Shown here piece after piece: positions 46,515 to 56,185 of a stretch of 64,000 nt of DNA. Each line of letters opens with the position of its first letter. Position 1 is the first letter of the stretch. The translations under genes were made by a program, and so were the position numbers. Origin of the DNA: Klebsiella sp. BIGb0407 (GTDB lineage Bacteria > Pseudomonadota > Gammaproteobacteria > Enterobacterales > Enterobacteriaceae); the NCBI RefSeq assembly GCF_024807845.1, contig NZ_JANUEQ010000001.1:898900-962899 (forward strand), in the 5' to 3' direction. A model generated the notes under the pieces. The model ran no database searches. It was not told where the DNA came from and worked only from the letters and a program-made list of their open reading frames with translations.

Positions 46515-47879
46515 GTGATTAGTATATTCGACATGTTCAAAGTCGGCATTGGCCCTTCCAGCTCGCACACCGTTGGCCCAATGAAAGCCGGTAAACAGTT
46601 CGTCGATGACCTGGTCGAACGTGGGCTACTGGACAGTACGACGCGCATAGCCGTGGATATCTACGGCTCTCTCTCATTAACCGGTAAAGGTCACCATACC
46701 GATATCGCGATTATCATGGGTCTGGCAGGTAATCGTCCTGATAATGTGGTGATAGACTCCATACCTGGTTTTATTAAGGATGTAGAGTCCCGTGGCCGCC
46801 TGCTGTTAGCCAGTGGCGCTCATGAAGTCGATTTCCCGGCTGATAATGGTATTCGTTTCCACAGCACCAATCTCCCTTTGCACGAAAATGGCATGTCCAT
46901 TCATGCCTACAGTGGCGAAAAAGAGATCTACAGCAAAACCTACTACTCCATCGGCGGTGGTTTTATTGTTGATGCCGAGCATTACGGCAAAGAAGATGCG
47001 TCTGAACTTGCGGTGCCTTATGCCTTCAAATCCGCTGAGGAACTGCTGCAATTTTGCCAGCAAACCGGACACTCTATTTCAGGTCTGGTGATGGAAAATG
47101 AACTGGCGCTGCACAGTAAGCAAGAAGTTGAGCAATACTTTGCCGATATCTGGAACACAATGCGTGCCTGTATTGACAGGGGCATGAATACCGAGGGCGT
47201 GTTACCGGGTCCGTTGCGCGTTCCACGTCGCGCTTCCGCTTTGCGCCGTATTCTGGTTTCCAATGATAAATTGTCAAATGATCCAATGAACGTCGTGGAC
47301 TGGGTGAATATGTTTGCCCTTGCGGTGAACGAAGAGAATGCGGCAGGTGGTCGCGTAGTCACGGCTCCGACTAACGGCGCCTGTGGCATCGTACCCGCTG
47401 TTCTGGCCTATTACGATCACTTCATTGAGCCTGTGACTCCGGAAATCTATATTCGTTATTTCCTCGCTTCCGGAGCTATTGGCGCATTATATAAAATGAA
47501 CGCCTCTATTTCGGGTGCCGAAGTCGGTTGTCAGGGAGAAGTGGGTGTTGCCTGCTCTATGGCGGCCGCTGGTTTAGCCGAAATTCTTGGCGCCAGCCCC
47601 GATCAAGTCTGTATCGCGGCAGAAATCGGCATGGAACATAATTTGGGTCTGACTTGTGATCCGGTTGCCGGACAGGTTCAGGTTCCTTGTATCGAGCGTA
47701 ATGCGATTGCCTCTGTAAAAGCCATCAATGCCACTCGTATGGCGATGCGCCGGACCAGTGCACCACGCGTATCGCTGGATAAAGTTATCGAAACAATGTA
47801 CGAAACAGGTAAAGATATGAACGCCAAATACCGTGAAACTTCCCAGGGAGGATTGGCGATTAAAGTGCAGTGTAACTAA
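46515..47879 (+). CDS. sdaA: L-serine dehydratase 1 (L-serine deaminase)
   Basis: A 454-residue 4Fe-4S enzyme converting L-serine to pyruvate and ammonia. GTG at 46515 gives MISIFDMFKVGIGPSSSHTV, as in E. coli, with AGGAG upstream; the frame extends to 46479 without family sequence. Serine-binding SSSHTVGPMKAG is at the N terminus, and the Fe-S Cys lie in GAEVGCQGEVGVACSMAA, GLTCDPVAG and VQVPCIERNA. About 180 bases of leader separate it from nudL. Confidence 0.96.
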   Translation: MISIFDMFKVGIGPSSSHTVGPMKAGKQFVDDLVERGLLDSTTRIAVDIYGSLSLTGKGHHTDIAIIMGLAGNRPDNVVIDSIPGFIKDVESRGRLLLASGAHEVDFPADNGIRFHSTNLPLHENGMSIHAYSGEKEIYSKTYYSIGGGFIVDAEHYGKEDASELAVPYAFKSAEELLQFCQQTGHSISGLVMENELALHSKQEVEQYFADIWNTMRACIDRGMNTEGVLPGPLRVPRRASALRRILVSNDKLSNDPMNVVDWVNMFALAVNEENAAGGRVVTAPTNGACGIVPAVLAYYDHFIEPVTPEIYIRYFLASGAIGALYKMNASISGAEVGCQGEVGVACSMAAAGLAEILGASPDQVCIAAEIGMEHNLGLTCDPVAGQVQVPCIERNAIASVKAINATRMAMRRTSAPRVSLDKVIETMYETGKDMNAKYRETSQGGLAIKVQCN

Positions 47880-48216
47880 CAATAGCGCTTCCTGCAGATC
47901 TGAGTCCAGGCAGGCGATAAACACAGATACCTGTGTCATTCGCCTGGCTGGAAAAAGCAATACTCAAATGACATGAAATATGGCGGGAATACACTCAGTT
48001 ATCTTATTTTCTACCAGATACTCGTGCTGTTATTCCTGTGTTTACCATCAGAATCACTCCCCGGGAAACTGATTGCCATTTTTAGCGCTACTGGCTGTCT
48101 GATTTTTAGTTTTTTTATATATATTACCGTAATTTACTCGTCTCTATAATAATCGCCCACTACAATGTTAACAAAGCGCATTTAGGGTATGCGAAGGCCA
48201 ACCGAGGTGGTTTGGA
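47880..48216. other. Intergenic region sdaA-pdeD with a long imperfect hairpin
   Basis: About 340 bases without a gene. An imperfect inverted repeat spans 47906-47951 (CCAGGC...GCCTGG outer arms, ACACAG/CTGTGT inner arms), probably the 3' end of sdaA mRNA although A residues and not T residues follow. The pdeD promoter must lie in the rest. Confidence 0.5.
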
Positions 48217-49809
48217 ATGCAAACAGCACAACGGGTTATATCTGACTATCGGCGCAGAAGGCTGATTGTCTGTATTTTATTCACAACCCTGGTATTTGTG
48301 CTGACCCTGACAATAAAATTTTTTACTGAGCGTCAGTTAAATGAACAGCGTGTTTTACACTTTAGTGAACGTGCCGTTTCTACCGTTGAAGCCTTGCTCG
48401 CTCCTTTTGATATGTTATTCCAGGATGCTTTGCCGCTCATGATTCTGCCCTGCGAAAATGTTCAACGGACATTAAGGGAGCATACGGCAAGAGTGCCCAC
48501 GGTACGATCTATCTCGCTGGTAAAAAACGGCGTCATCTATTGCTCCAGTGTCTTTGGTTCAACTAGCTATGATATCCGCTCGATACACCCCCGGTTACCT
48601 ACTCCGACTCCCCTGTTATTATTAAGTACTGACAACTTAATTAATAAAGGCTCACCTATTTTACTCTCATGGCGGCCTGTTCCTGCGCATAGTGATGACG
48701 GAGTAATGCAGGTTATTAACTTAGGCATGCTGGCAGGGTTTATTCAGTACACAGATGGTCCCTGGGTAGATAAAACGATTCTTAATATTGCCGAAGCACA
48801 TTTTGAATATGCTCATGGAATAGTCACGACTATTGAGATTTCCGCAGGCCAGGTTCGTCAGGATATTATTTCGACAAACTATCCGTTTTCAATTACAACT
48901 GTAGGCCCCTCTTCAAGTATCCTGGCACTTAACAACTTACCTTCGCAACTTCCCCTGGCTATTGTACTTAGTCTGCTGACAGGAACCTGCGCGTGGTTTA
49001 TGACAGCAAAGCGTATGAGTTTCTTTCATGAAATTCATATGGGCCTGGCTGCTCGTGAATTTGAGGTTTACTGCCAGCCACTGATTAATGCTAATAGCCG
49101 GGAGTGTGCCGGTATTGAGCTGCTGCTGCGCTGGCATAATCCACGACAGGGTAATATTTCACCTGATGGTTTTATTCCTCTGGCGGAACAGCTCAATTTA
49201 ATTATTCCACTGACCTGTTTTGTATTACAGGAAACCGTTAAATATCTCGATCATTTGCCGAAGATGAACGGATTTCATATCAGTATTAATGTGGCAGCAC
49301 GTCATTTTAAAAATGGCGCAATTATTGAAGACCTCCGGCGTTACTGGTTTCCAGCACATCCCCAGCAGAGCCTTATTCTTGAGCTCACTGAACGCGATGC
49401 ACTGCCGGAGCTCAGCCATCATGTGGTAAGGGATTTGCGTCATTTAGGGGTCAGACTGGCAATTGATGATTTTGGTACCGGACACAGTTCTCTGGCATAC
49501 CTGGAAACACTGAGTCCGGATATATTGAAGATAGATAAGAGTTTTACTGCGGCAATTGGTACTGATGCGGTTAACTCAAAAGTGACCGATATGATTATTG
49601 CTCTCGGTCATCGATTAAATATTGAGTTGATTGCAGAGGGAGTGGAAACCCCGGAACAGGCTGATTTTTTACGTCAGCAGGGTGTCTGCCTGTTACAAGG
49701 TTATTTCTACGCTAAACCCATGCCACTTACACAGTTTTCGTACTGGCTGGAGAGCCATAATATGGATCTCTCCAGCCAGTACCAGCCACCTGTCAATAAC
49801 CTCACCTGA
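48217..49809 (+). CDS. pdeD: CSS-motif c-di-GMP phosphodiesterase PdeD (YoaD)
   Basis: A 530-residue inner-membrane phosphodiesterase. One span near residues 17-35, a periplasmic CSS domain with Cys79 and the Cys109-Ser-Ser motif, a second span near 240-258, then a cytoplasmic EAL domain with GIELLLRW, the DDFGTGHSSLAYL loop and ELIAEGVET. In this class a periplasmic disulfide from DsbA/DsbB holds the enzyme inactive; dsbB is in this window. GAGGTGG precedes the start. A 15-bp hairpin overlaps the last codons. Confidence 0.93.
   Translation: MQTAQRVISDYRRRRLIVCILFTTLVFVLTLTIKFFTERQLNEQRVLHFSERAVSTVEALLAPFDMLFQDALPLMILPCENVQRTLREHTARVPTVRSISLVKNGVIYCSSVFGSTSYDIRSIHPRLPTPTPLLLLSTDNLINKGSPILLSWRPVPAHSDDGVMQVINLGMLAGFIQYTDGPWVDKTILNIAEAHFEYAHGIVTTIEISAGQVRQDIISTNYPFSITTVGPSSSILALNNLPSQLPLAIVLSLLTGTCAWFMTAKRMSFFHEIHMGLAAREFEVYCQPLINANSRECAGIELLLRWHNPRQGNISPDGFIPLAEQLNLIIPLTCFVLQETVKYLDHLPKMNGFHISINVAARHFKNGAIIEDLRRYWFPAHPQQSLILELTERDALPELSHHVVRDLRHLGVRLAIDDFGTGHSSLAYLETLSPDILKIDKSFTAAIGTDAVNSKVTDMIIALGHRLNIELIAEGVETPEQADFLRQQGVCLLQGYFYAKPMPLTQFSYWLESHNMDLSSQYQPPVNNLT
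49740..49782. repeat. 15-bp inverted repeat in the 3' end of pdeD
   Basis: GTACTGGCTGGAGAG (49740-49754) and CTCTCCAGCCAGTAC (49768-49782) pair perfectly around 13 bases, inside the pdeD coding end and 28 bases past the yoaE stop on the other strand. Likely a transcription barrier between convergent genes. Confidence 0.65.
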
Positions 49810-49810
49810 C

Positions 49811-51373
49811 TTAAAGTTCTTCGTCCTCGTGAGTCGGGGACTCTTTGACAACGCGAACTAAGTCAACACGATAGTTATTGGCTTCAATGATTTGAATTTG
49901 TAACGGTGCCACTTCCACTACATCGCCAGGCTGGGGGATCTGACCATTTACCGCAATCACTAATCCTGCAATCGAGGCAATATCTTCATCAACATTAACC
50001 AGCGTGTTGATATCAAGGCGTTGCTGTAAAGCATGCAAGTCAGTCGTCCCTTTTACCAGCCAGCCATCGCCATCACGAACAATTTCGGGTGTTTCATCAG
50101 CATCAGGGAACTCACCGGCAATCGCTTCCAGTACGTCCAGCGGCGTTACCAGACCCTGCACCATACCAAATTCATCGTTCACGATAACGAAACTACCACG
50201 TGCCCGGCGCAACACGCCTAACAGATTAATAGGATCTAGCGTCTCAGGAACAACAATCACCGGGGACTGAGCGGCAATAGATGCCACATTATCACCTTTA
50301 TCCAGTGCCACCAGCAGTTCTTTAGCACGTACTACACCAATGATCTCATCCAGCTCACCCCGACATACCGGGAATAAGCTGTGTGGTGATGCCAGCAATT
50401 GTTCACGGATCTCTGCTTCAGTTTTCAGGGCATCAACCCAGGAAATATCTCCGCGAGGTGTCATGATGCTGCGTAAAGAACGCGAGGCAAGCGTCAGCAC
50501 ACCGTTAATCATATAACGCTCTTCTTCAGCAAAGGTTTCAGCTTCAATCGGTTTTATCGCATTGTTGCCTTCCTGGCCGGGATCGTTGCCTTTGCGTTTA
50601 CTGCCAATCATGCCGAGGATCGCATCAGCAGTACGCGCACGCAGCGGCTGCCGTGACTGGTTGCGAATAAAGTTACGAAGCGCGATTTGGTTGAAAAACT
50701 CAATAATAATCGAGAAGCCAATCGCTGCGTACAGATAACCTTTCGGAATATGGAAACCAAAGCCTTCAGCAACCAGGCTCAAACCAATCATCAACAGGAA
50801 GCTCAGACAGAGCACGACAACCGTCGGATGTTTGTTGACAAAATTCGTCAAAGGTTTCGATGCAACCAGCATCACAATCATGGCAATAGTTACTGCAGCC
50901 ATCATCACTGGAAGATGGTTCACCATACCGACGGCCGTGATAACGGCATCCAGAGAGAACACGGCATCAAGTATAACTATCTGCGCAACGACTACCCAGA
51001 AACTGGCATAGCCTTTCCCGTGACTACCGTCATGTTGTTTGTTTTCCAGCCGTTCGTGTAACTCTGTTGTTGCCTTGAACAGCAAAAACAGTCCCCCGAC
51101 CAGCATAATCAGTTCACGCCCTGAGAATGTGAAATCGCCCACTGAGAAAAGCGGTCTTGTAAGCGTTACCATCCATGAAATGACCGACAGCAGGCCCAGT
51201 CGCATTACTAAGGCCAGAGACAGGCCGATAAGACGAGCTTTATCTCTTTGTTTTGGCGGTAATTTGTCAGCAAGAATGGCGATAAAGACCAGGTTATCTA
51301 TACCCAGTACAACTTCCAGCACCACCAGTGTAGCCAGCCCGATCCATATTTGCGGATCCATTAGCAGTTCCAT
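49811..51373 (-). CDS. yoaE: TerC/CBS-domain inner-membrane protein YoaE
   Basis: A 520-residue protein. The first 240 residues are a TerC-type membrane domain with six to seven spans and the acidic motifs VLGIDNLVF and [15 protein letters not shown]. Two CBS domains follow (about 300-420, with [12 protein letters not shown] and [15 protein letters not shown]), then a CorC/HlyC transport-associated domain. Relatives such as Alx and MeeF/MeeY export Mn2+ or load metals across the membrane; mntP is nearby. Exact substrate not certain for YoaE. Confidence 0.93.
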   Translation of the reverse strand: MELLMDPQIWIGLATLVVLEVVLGIDNLVFIAILADKLPPKQRDKARLIGLSLALVMRLGLLSVISWMVTLTRPLFSVGDFTFSGRELIMLVGGLFLLFKATTELHERLENKQHDGSHGKGYASFWVVVAQIVILDAVFSLDAVITAVGMVNHLPVMMAAVTIAMIVMLVASKPLTNFVNKHPTVVVLCLSFLLMIGLSLVAEGFGFHIPKGYLYAAIGFSIIIEFFNQIALRNFIRNQSRQPLRARTADAILGMIGSKRKGNDPGQEGNNAIKPIEAETFAEEERYMINGVLTLASRSLRSIMTPRGDISWVDALKTEAEIREQLLASPHSLFPVCRGELDEIIGVVRAKELLVALDKGDNVASIAAQSPVIVVPETLDPINLLGVLRRARGSFVIVNDEFGMVQGLVTPLDVLEAIAGEFPDADETPEIVRDGDGWLVKGTTDLHALQQRLDINTLVNVDEDIASIAGLVIAVNGQIPQPGDVVEVAPLQIQIIEANNYRVDLVRVVKESPTHEDEEL

Positions 51374-51637
51374 GTCTTACTCCTGTCGCAGACAGCACAA
51401 GATCTTGCCTGATAAGTAGCAAGAACAGCAGGAAGAGTGGAATGATTTTTCGGGCCTGGCGCGCCGATACAGGATGGGAACATTGAAGTCCCGGTTGTGA
51501 AAAGACGTCGGTGACGATCCATAGGGTGGGCTAAAGCCCTTTACTCCTTACAATTATACGAACTCTAACAATACCAAAGCTTAATAGGGTTTGGCAAAGA
51601 TTTAGCTTTCTTTACCAAACATGACGATTTATTTGAT

Positions 51638-51658
51638 TTATTTCACGCTGCGAAAATA
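51638..51658. promoter_or_regulatory. Mlc/NagC-type operator upstream of manX
   Basis: ATTTCACGCTGCGAAAAT, flanked by TT and A, resembles the Mlc operator pattern (ATTT...GCGAAAT) with near dyad symmetry. E. coli manXYZ is repressed by Mlc. Binding is inferred. Confidence 0.55.
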
Positions 51659-51692
51659 TTATGCAACAACAGTTCTAAATTACGGATCTACA

Positions 51693-51735
51693 TCACATAA
51701 TTTATTTTTTTCACGGCCTAAAATAAATTATGTGA
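51693..51735. promoter_or_regulatory. Perfect 16-bp inverted repeat in the manX control region
   Basis: TCACATAATTTATTTT (51693-51708) and AAAATAAATTATGTGA (51720-51735) pair completely around TTTCACGGCCT. The centre again looks like an ATTT/AAAT Mlc/NagC operator, and the ends carry TCACA/TGTGA half-sites. It is about 110 bases before manX. Confidence 0.7.
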
Positions 51736-51842
51736 GTCATTAGTTACTTTATTGACCACGCAACTTGAATCGTTTCGCTACACTTATTATGAACATTGGT
51801 GCCCATTATGGGCTACGTCATCGCAACAATAGGAGGTAGCAA

Positions 51843-52808
51843 GTGACTATTGCTATTGTTATAGGCACACACGGATTTGCAGCAGAACAATTGCTCAAAA
51901 CTGCTGAAATGTTACTAGGCGAGCAAGAAAACGTCGGCTGGATAGATTTTGTTCCTGGGGAAAATGCCGAAACGCTGATCGTTAAATATAACGCTCAACT
52001 GGAAAAACTTGATACATCTGGAGGTGTGCTGTTCCTGGTGGATACTTGGGGAGGAAGCCCATTTAATGCCGCCAGCAGGATTGTTGTTGATAAAGACCGG
52101 TATGAAGTGATTGCCGGGGTCAATATTCCCATGTTAGTGGAAACACTCATGGCTCGCGATGATAACCCTTCTTTTGACGAGCTCGTTGCACTGGCAGTCG
52201 AAACAGGCAGAGAAGGCGTAAAAGCCCTCAAAGCCGCGCCAGTAGAAAAAGTCACACCGGCTCCAGCTCCGGCAGCCTCAAAACCAGCAGCACCTGCTAA
52301 GCCGATGGGACCTAATGACTATATGGTTCTTGGCTTAGTCCGTATCGATGACCGTTTGATCCATGGACAGGTGGCGACTCGCTGGACGAAAGAAACCAAT
52401 GTTACACGGATTATTGTGGTCAGCGATGAAGTGGCTGCCGATACCGTACGCAAAACATTACTGACTCAAGTCGCGCCTCCGGGAGTGACCGCGCACGTTG
52501 TCGACGTCGAGAAAATGATCCGCGTTTACAACAATCCTAAGTACGCAGGTGACCGCGTCATGTTGCTGTTTACCAACCCGACAGATGTTGTGCGTCTTGT
52601 CGAGGCGGGGGTAAAAATTACTACCGTAAATATTGGTGGCATGGCATTCCGTCAAGGCAAAACGCAGGTCAATAACGCAATTTCTATCGATGCTACAGAT
52701 ATTGAAGCTTTCAAGAAATTAAATGCGCGTGGAATTGAGCTTGAGGCACGTAAAGTATCATCAGATCAGAAGCTTAAAATGATGGATCTTATCGCTAAAG
52801 TTAACTAA
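51843..52808 (+). CDS. manX: Mannose PTS EIIAB component
   Basis: A 321-residue cytoplasmic PTS protein: IIA domain with the phospho-His in VIGTHGFAAEQLL, an Ala/Pro-rich linker near 135-155 and the IIB domain with RIDDRLIHGQVATRW, whose His passes phosphate to sugar. It serves mannose, glucose, glucosamine and N-acetylglucosamine. Starts at GTG 51843 after AGGAGG. First gene of manXYZ. Confidence 0.97.
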   Translation: MTIAIVIGTHGFAAEQLLKTAEMLLGEQENVGWIDFVPGENAETLIVKYNAQLEKLDTSGGVLFLVDTWGGSPFNAASRIVVDKDRYEVIAGVNIPMLVETLMARDDNPSFDELVALAVETGREGVKALKAAPVEKVTPAPAPAASKPAAPAKPMGPNDYMVLGLVRIDDRLIHGQVATRWTKETNVTRIIVVSDEVAADTVRKTLLTQVAPPGVTAHVVDVEKMIRVYNNPKYAGDRVMLLFTNPTDVVRLVEAGVKITTVNIGGMAFRQGKTQVNNAISIDATDIEAFKKLNARGIELEARKVSSDQKLKMMDLIAKVN

Positions 52809-52873
52809 CGATATATTAATCAAATAAGTTACTCAGACTTCACACTTAAGTCATCACCAATAGGAGAAGTACA

Positions 52874-53674
52874 ATGGAGATTACGATTCTTCAGATTGTG
52901 CTGGTGTTTATCGTCGCAAGTATCGCGGGTATGGCATCCATACTTGATGAATTTCAGTTTCACCGCCCGCTGGTTGCCTGTACCTTAATCGGTATCGTTC
53001 TTGGAGATATGACTACTGGTATTATTATCGGTGGTACTCTGGAAATGATAGCCCTGGGCTGGATGAATATCGGTGCTGCTGTAGCACCTGATGCCGCACT
53101 GGCTTCCATTATTTCCACCATCCTGGTTATTGCCGGCCATCAAAGCATCGGTGCCGGTATCGCTCTCGCCATTCCTCTGGCGGCTGCAGGTCAGGTATTA
53201 ACCATCATCGTTCGTACTATCACCGTTGGCTTCCAGCACGCGGCGGATAAGGCCGCTGAAAGCGGTAACCTGTCTGCAATATCCTGGTTGCATGTGTCAG
53301 CTCTGGTACTTCAGGCAATGCGTGTTGCTATTCCTGCGGTTATCGTGGCTATTTCTGTGGGCACCAACGAAGTACAGTCAATGCTCAACGCCATTCCGGA
53401 AGTCATCACCAGCGGTCTTAATATCGCCGGTGGCATGATTGTGGTGGTGGGTTATGCGATGGTCATCAATATGATGCGCGCAGGCTACCTGATGCCGTTC
53501 TTCTACTTAGGATTCGTTACCGCGGCCTTTACCAACTTCAACCTCGTTGCACTGGGTGTTATTGGTACTGTCATGGCTATTCTCTACATCCAGCTTAGCC
53601 CGAAATACAACCGTTCAGCTGGCGAGCCGTCCCGCGCCGCTACTGCGAACGATCTCGATAACGAACTCGACTAA
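52874..53674 (+). CDS. manY: Mannose PTS EIIC component
   Basis: A 266-residue polytopic membrane protein; with ManZ it forms the sugar channel (also used by some phages and class IIa bacteriocins). Hydrophobic segments run through most of the protein, with family blocks LDEFQFHRPLVACTLIGI and MIALGWMNIGAAVAPDAA. Same length as E. coli ManY. Confidence 0.97.
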   Translation: MEITILQIVLVFIVASIAGMASILDEFQFHRPLVACTLIGIVLGDMTTGIIIGGTLEMIALGWMNIGAAVAPDAALASIISTILVIAGHQSIGAGIALAIPLAAAGQVLTIIVRTITVGFQHAADKAAESGNLSAISWLHVSALVLQAMRVAIPAVIVAISVGTNEVQSMLNAIPEVITSGLNIAGGMIVVVGYAMVINMMRAGYLMPFFYLGFVTAAFTNFNLVALGVIGTVMAILYIQLSPKYNRSAGEPSRAATANDLDNELD

Positions 53675-53685
53675 AGGTGAAAGAA

Positions 53686-54537
53686 ATGGTTGATACCACT
53701 AAAATAGCGACTGAAAAGAAACTAACACCAAGTGATGTTCGTGGCGTAATCTGGCGTTCGAACTTGTTCCAGGGTTCATGGAACTTTGAACGTATGCAGG
53801 CACTTGGATTCTGTTATTGCATGGTTCCGGCGATTAAACGTTTATACCCGGAAAATAACGAAGAACGTCGTCTGGCGATTAAACGTCACCTTGAGTTCTT
53901 CAACACCCAGCCATACGTAGCAGCACCGGTTCTTGGTGTTACCCTGGCTATGGAAGAGCAGCGCGCCAATGGAGCACCCATTGATGATGCTGCAATAAAC
54001 GGCCTGAAAGTCGGTCTGATGGGACCACTGGCTGGCGTCGGTGACCCGATTTTCTGGGGTACTGTTCGTCCGGTATTTGCCGCACTCGGTGCGGGTATCG
54101 CGATGAGCGGAAGTCTGCTCGGACCTTTACTGTTCTTTGTTCTGTTTAACGTTGTTCGCCTGTTAACCCTTTATTACGGTGTGGCTTACGGTTACCAGAA
54201 AGGCGTCGATATCGTTAAAGATATGAGCGGTGGCTTCCTGCAAAAACTGACGGAAGGAGCGTCCATTCTCGGCCTCTTTGTCATGGGGGCATTGGTTAAT
54301 AAATGGACCCATGTCGATATACCGCTGGTGGTTTCGACAATTACCGATCCGACCGGCGCTGTACATGTCACCACCATACAAACAATCCTTGACCAGTTAA
54401 TGCCAGGTCTGGTGCCGTTGTTGCTGACCTTTGGCTGTATGTGGCTTCTGCGCAAGAAGGTCAATGCGCTGTGGATTATCATGGGCTTCTTCGTACTGGG
54501 TATCGTCGGTTACGCTATCGGCCTGCTCGGCGTGTAA
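53686..54537 (+). CDS. manZ: Mannose PTS EIID component
   Basis: A 283-residue membrane protein, partner of ManY. ATG 53686 gives the E. coli N terminus MVDTTK and follows AAAGGTGA; a GTG at 53677 would sit within that site. Family blocks LFQGSWNFERMQALGF, GLMGPLAGVGDPIFWGT and EGASILGLFVMGALV are clear. Terminator at 54583. Confidence 0.97.
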   Translation: MVDTTKIATEKKLTPSDVRGVIWRSNLFQGSWNFERMQALGFCYCMVPAIKRLYPENNEERRLAIKRHLEFFNTQPYVAAPVLGVTLAMEEQRANGAPIDDAAINGLKVGLMGPLAGVGDPIFWGTVRPVFAALGAGIAMSGSLLGPLLFFVLFNVVRLLTLYYGVAYGYQKGVDIVKDMSGGFLQKLTEGASILGLFVMGALVNKWTHVDIPLVVSTITDPTGAVHVTTIQTILDQLMPGLVPLLLTFGCMWLLRKKVNALWIIMGFFVLGIVGYAIGLLGV

Positions 54538-54582
54538 TGACAGTAAACTTCAAGGGTTTTAACCCCTGTTGAGTCATCAATA

Positions 54583-54607
54583 AAGAGGGAGACACTGTCT
54601 CCCTCTT
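54583..54607 (+). terminator. Terminator of manXYZ
   Basis: AAGAGGGAGAC (54583-54593) pairs with GTCTCCCTCTT (54597-54607) around a 3-base loop. Confidence 0.8.
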
Positions 54608-54716
54608 GTTCGTTTCTTATTCCCTGAGAAGCTGGTCAAATCAGAAAATCATCACAGGGAATTTGAGGTTATGGGGCACTGGTGTCCTGATAATAGTTCT
54701 GTCAGGGATGTATGCT

Positions 54717-55175
54717 ATGACATTAACTGATTTGGTTTTGATTGTTTTTATCGCTTTATTACTTATCTGGGCGATTCATGATGAATTCATTATGGATAAA
54801 CGCCATGGAAAGACATTACTCTGTGTTCCCCTGCTGCGTCGCAACCGTATTGATGGTTCTATCTTTGTGGTGCTGGTAGCCATTCTTATCTATAACAATA
54901 TTTCGACACAAGGAACCTTACTCACAACATGGTTACTTTGTGCGCTGATGCTGTTAGCTATTTATATTTCGTGGATAAGAAAACCAAAATTATTACTTAA
55001 ATCTGAAGGGCTTTTTTTCGCCAATGTCTGGATAAGCTATAACCGTATTCAGGCTATGAATTTATCTGAAGATGGTGTTTTAGTTATCCAGTTAGAGCAT
55101 AGACGCTTACTTATTCGCGTCAGAAATATTGATGACTTAGAGAATATTTATAAAATAATGATTAAAACTCAATGA
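54717..55175 (+). CDS. yobD: UPF0266 membrane protein YobD
   Basis: A 152-residue membrane protein with three hydrophobic segments in the first 85 residues and a conserved cytoplasmic end ([20 protein letters not shown], then [18 protein letters not shown]). ATG 54717 follows AGGGA and gives [13 protein letters not shown] at the E. coli length; the frame upstream to 54606 begins within the manZ terminator. Function unknown. Confidence 0.93.
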   Translation: MTLTDLVLIVFIALLLIWAIHDEFIMDKRHGKTLLCVPLLRRNRIDGSIFVVLVAILIYNNISTQGTLLTTWLLCALMLLAIYISWIRKPKLLLKSEGLFFANVWISYNRIQAMNLSEDGVLVIQLEHRRLLIRVRNIDDLENIYKIMIKTQ

Positions 55176-55354
55176 TTTAAAATTATAGCACTGTCTATAT
55201 TAGCGGAGCATTTTTCGGCACTTAAATATAGACAATGCTATATTTAACCTGGTGTTAATAAGCGTATTAAAATACAGCAACATGCCTGTCAATTTATAAT
55301 TAAATAAAACTCAACGGTTGTTTTAAAGATAAAAAATATGTTAAGGTTGCGCCC

Positions 55355-55539
55355 GTCAGTGGGGAGTAGCCGATTTCCAGTTATGGATTTGTACATGTCA
55401 ACATACTCGTTTTTACCAGCAGGTGATAAAACGTGGCATGTACGCCTCAGAGTTCTGAGTAGGCGAGACCATAGGCGCGCGCCATCGTAAGTTGGGGATG
55501 GACTGCGTGCATATGGATATTCCCAGCTGAGGTTGTTTC
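55355..55539 (+). ncRNA. yybP-ykoY Mn2+ riboswitch leader of mntP
   Basis: The 185-base leader holds the conserved aptamer pieces GGGGAGTAGCC (55361-55371), GTCAACATACTCG, and CTGAGTAGGCGAGACCATAGG (55455-55475), as in the E. coli mntP leader, followed by an expression platform up to the start codon. The class binds Mn2+ and raises mntP expression. Boundaries are approximate. Confidence 0.88.
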
Positions 55540-56106
55540 ATGAATTTTTCCGCCACAATACTGCTCGCCTTTGGTATGTCGATGGATGCCTTTGCGGCCT
55601 CCATTGGTAAAGGAGCAGCACTTCACAAGCCCAAATTCTCTGAAGCTTTGCGCACCGGCCTTATCTTTGGCGTGATTGAAACCCTTACGCCACTCATTGG
55701 ATGGGGACTCGGCTATCTGGCCAATGAAGTTGTGATGGTTCTGAATAATTGGATTGCCTTTATTCTGCTGGCTTTTCTTGGTAGCCGGATGGTGATTAAT
55801 GGTTTTCGTCATACTCCTGAAGAAAACACCCCCAAAATACACCGCCATGGATTCTGGCTGCTGGTGACTACCGCTATTGCTACCAGTCTGGATGCAATGG
55901 CTGTCGGCGTTGGCCTCGCCTTCCTGGAGGTTAATATTATTGTCACAGCACTGGCTATCGGCTGCGCAACGGCGATTATGTCAACCCTGGGGTTAATGAT
56001 TGGACGCTTTCTCGGCCCGATGTTTGGTAAACGTGCAGAAATTCTCGGTGGTATTGTTCTGATTGGTATTGGTGCGGAAATCATCTATAGCTACTTAACC
56101 GCCTAG
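55540..56106 (+). CDS. mntP: Manganese exporter MntP
   Basis: A 188-residue inner-membrane efflux protein with six spans. Acidic metal-site motifs in the spans are [14 protein letters not shown] and [15 protein letters not shown]. It protects cells from excess Mn2+. Placed directly behind the Mn2+ riboswitch leader; convergent with rlmA with a shared terminator. Confidence 0.96.
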   Translation: MNFSATILLAFGMSMDAFAASIGKGAALHKPKFSEALRTGLIFGVIETLTPLIGWGLGYLANEVVMVLNNWIAFILLAFLGSRMVINGFRHTPEENTPKIHRHGFWLLVTTAIATSLDAMAVGVGLAFLEVNIIVTALAIGCATAIMSTLGLMIGRFLGPMFGKRAEILGGIVLIGIGAEIIYSYLTA

Positions 56107-56125
56107 CCACCCTACCCTGATATTT

Positions 56126-56163
56126 AAGAATAAAGCGACGGTTGTTACGTCGCTTTATTCTTT
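56126..56163. terminator. Bidirectional terminator between mntP and rlmA
   Basis: AATAAAGCGACG (56129-56140) and CGTCGCTTTATT (56148-56159) pair over 12 bp, with T-rich flanks on both strands. Confidence 0.85.
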
Positions 56164-56185
56164 TCAGATGCCCCGGGTTTATCGG

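Noticed and set aside
47906..47951. Intrinsic terminator after sdaA
   Set aside because: The hairpin is imperfect and followed by A residues on the plus strand, so it is noted only as a structure.
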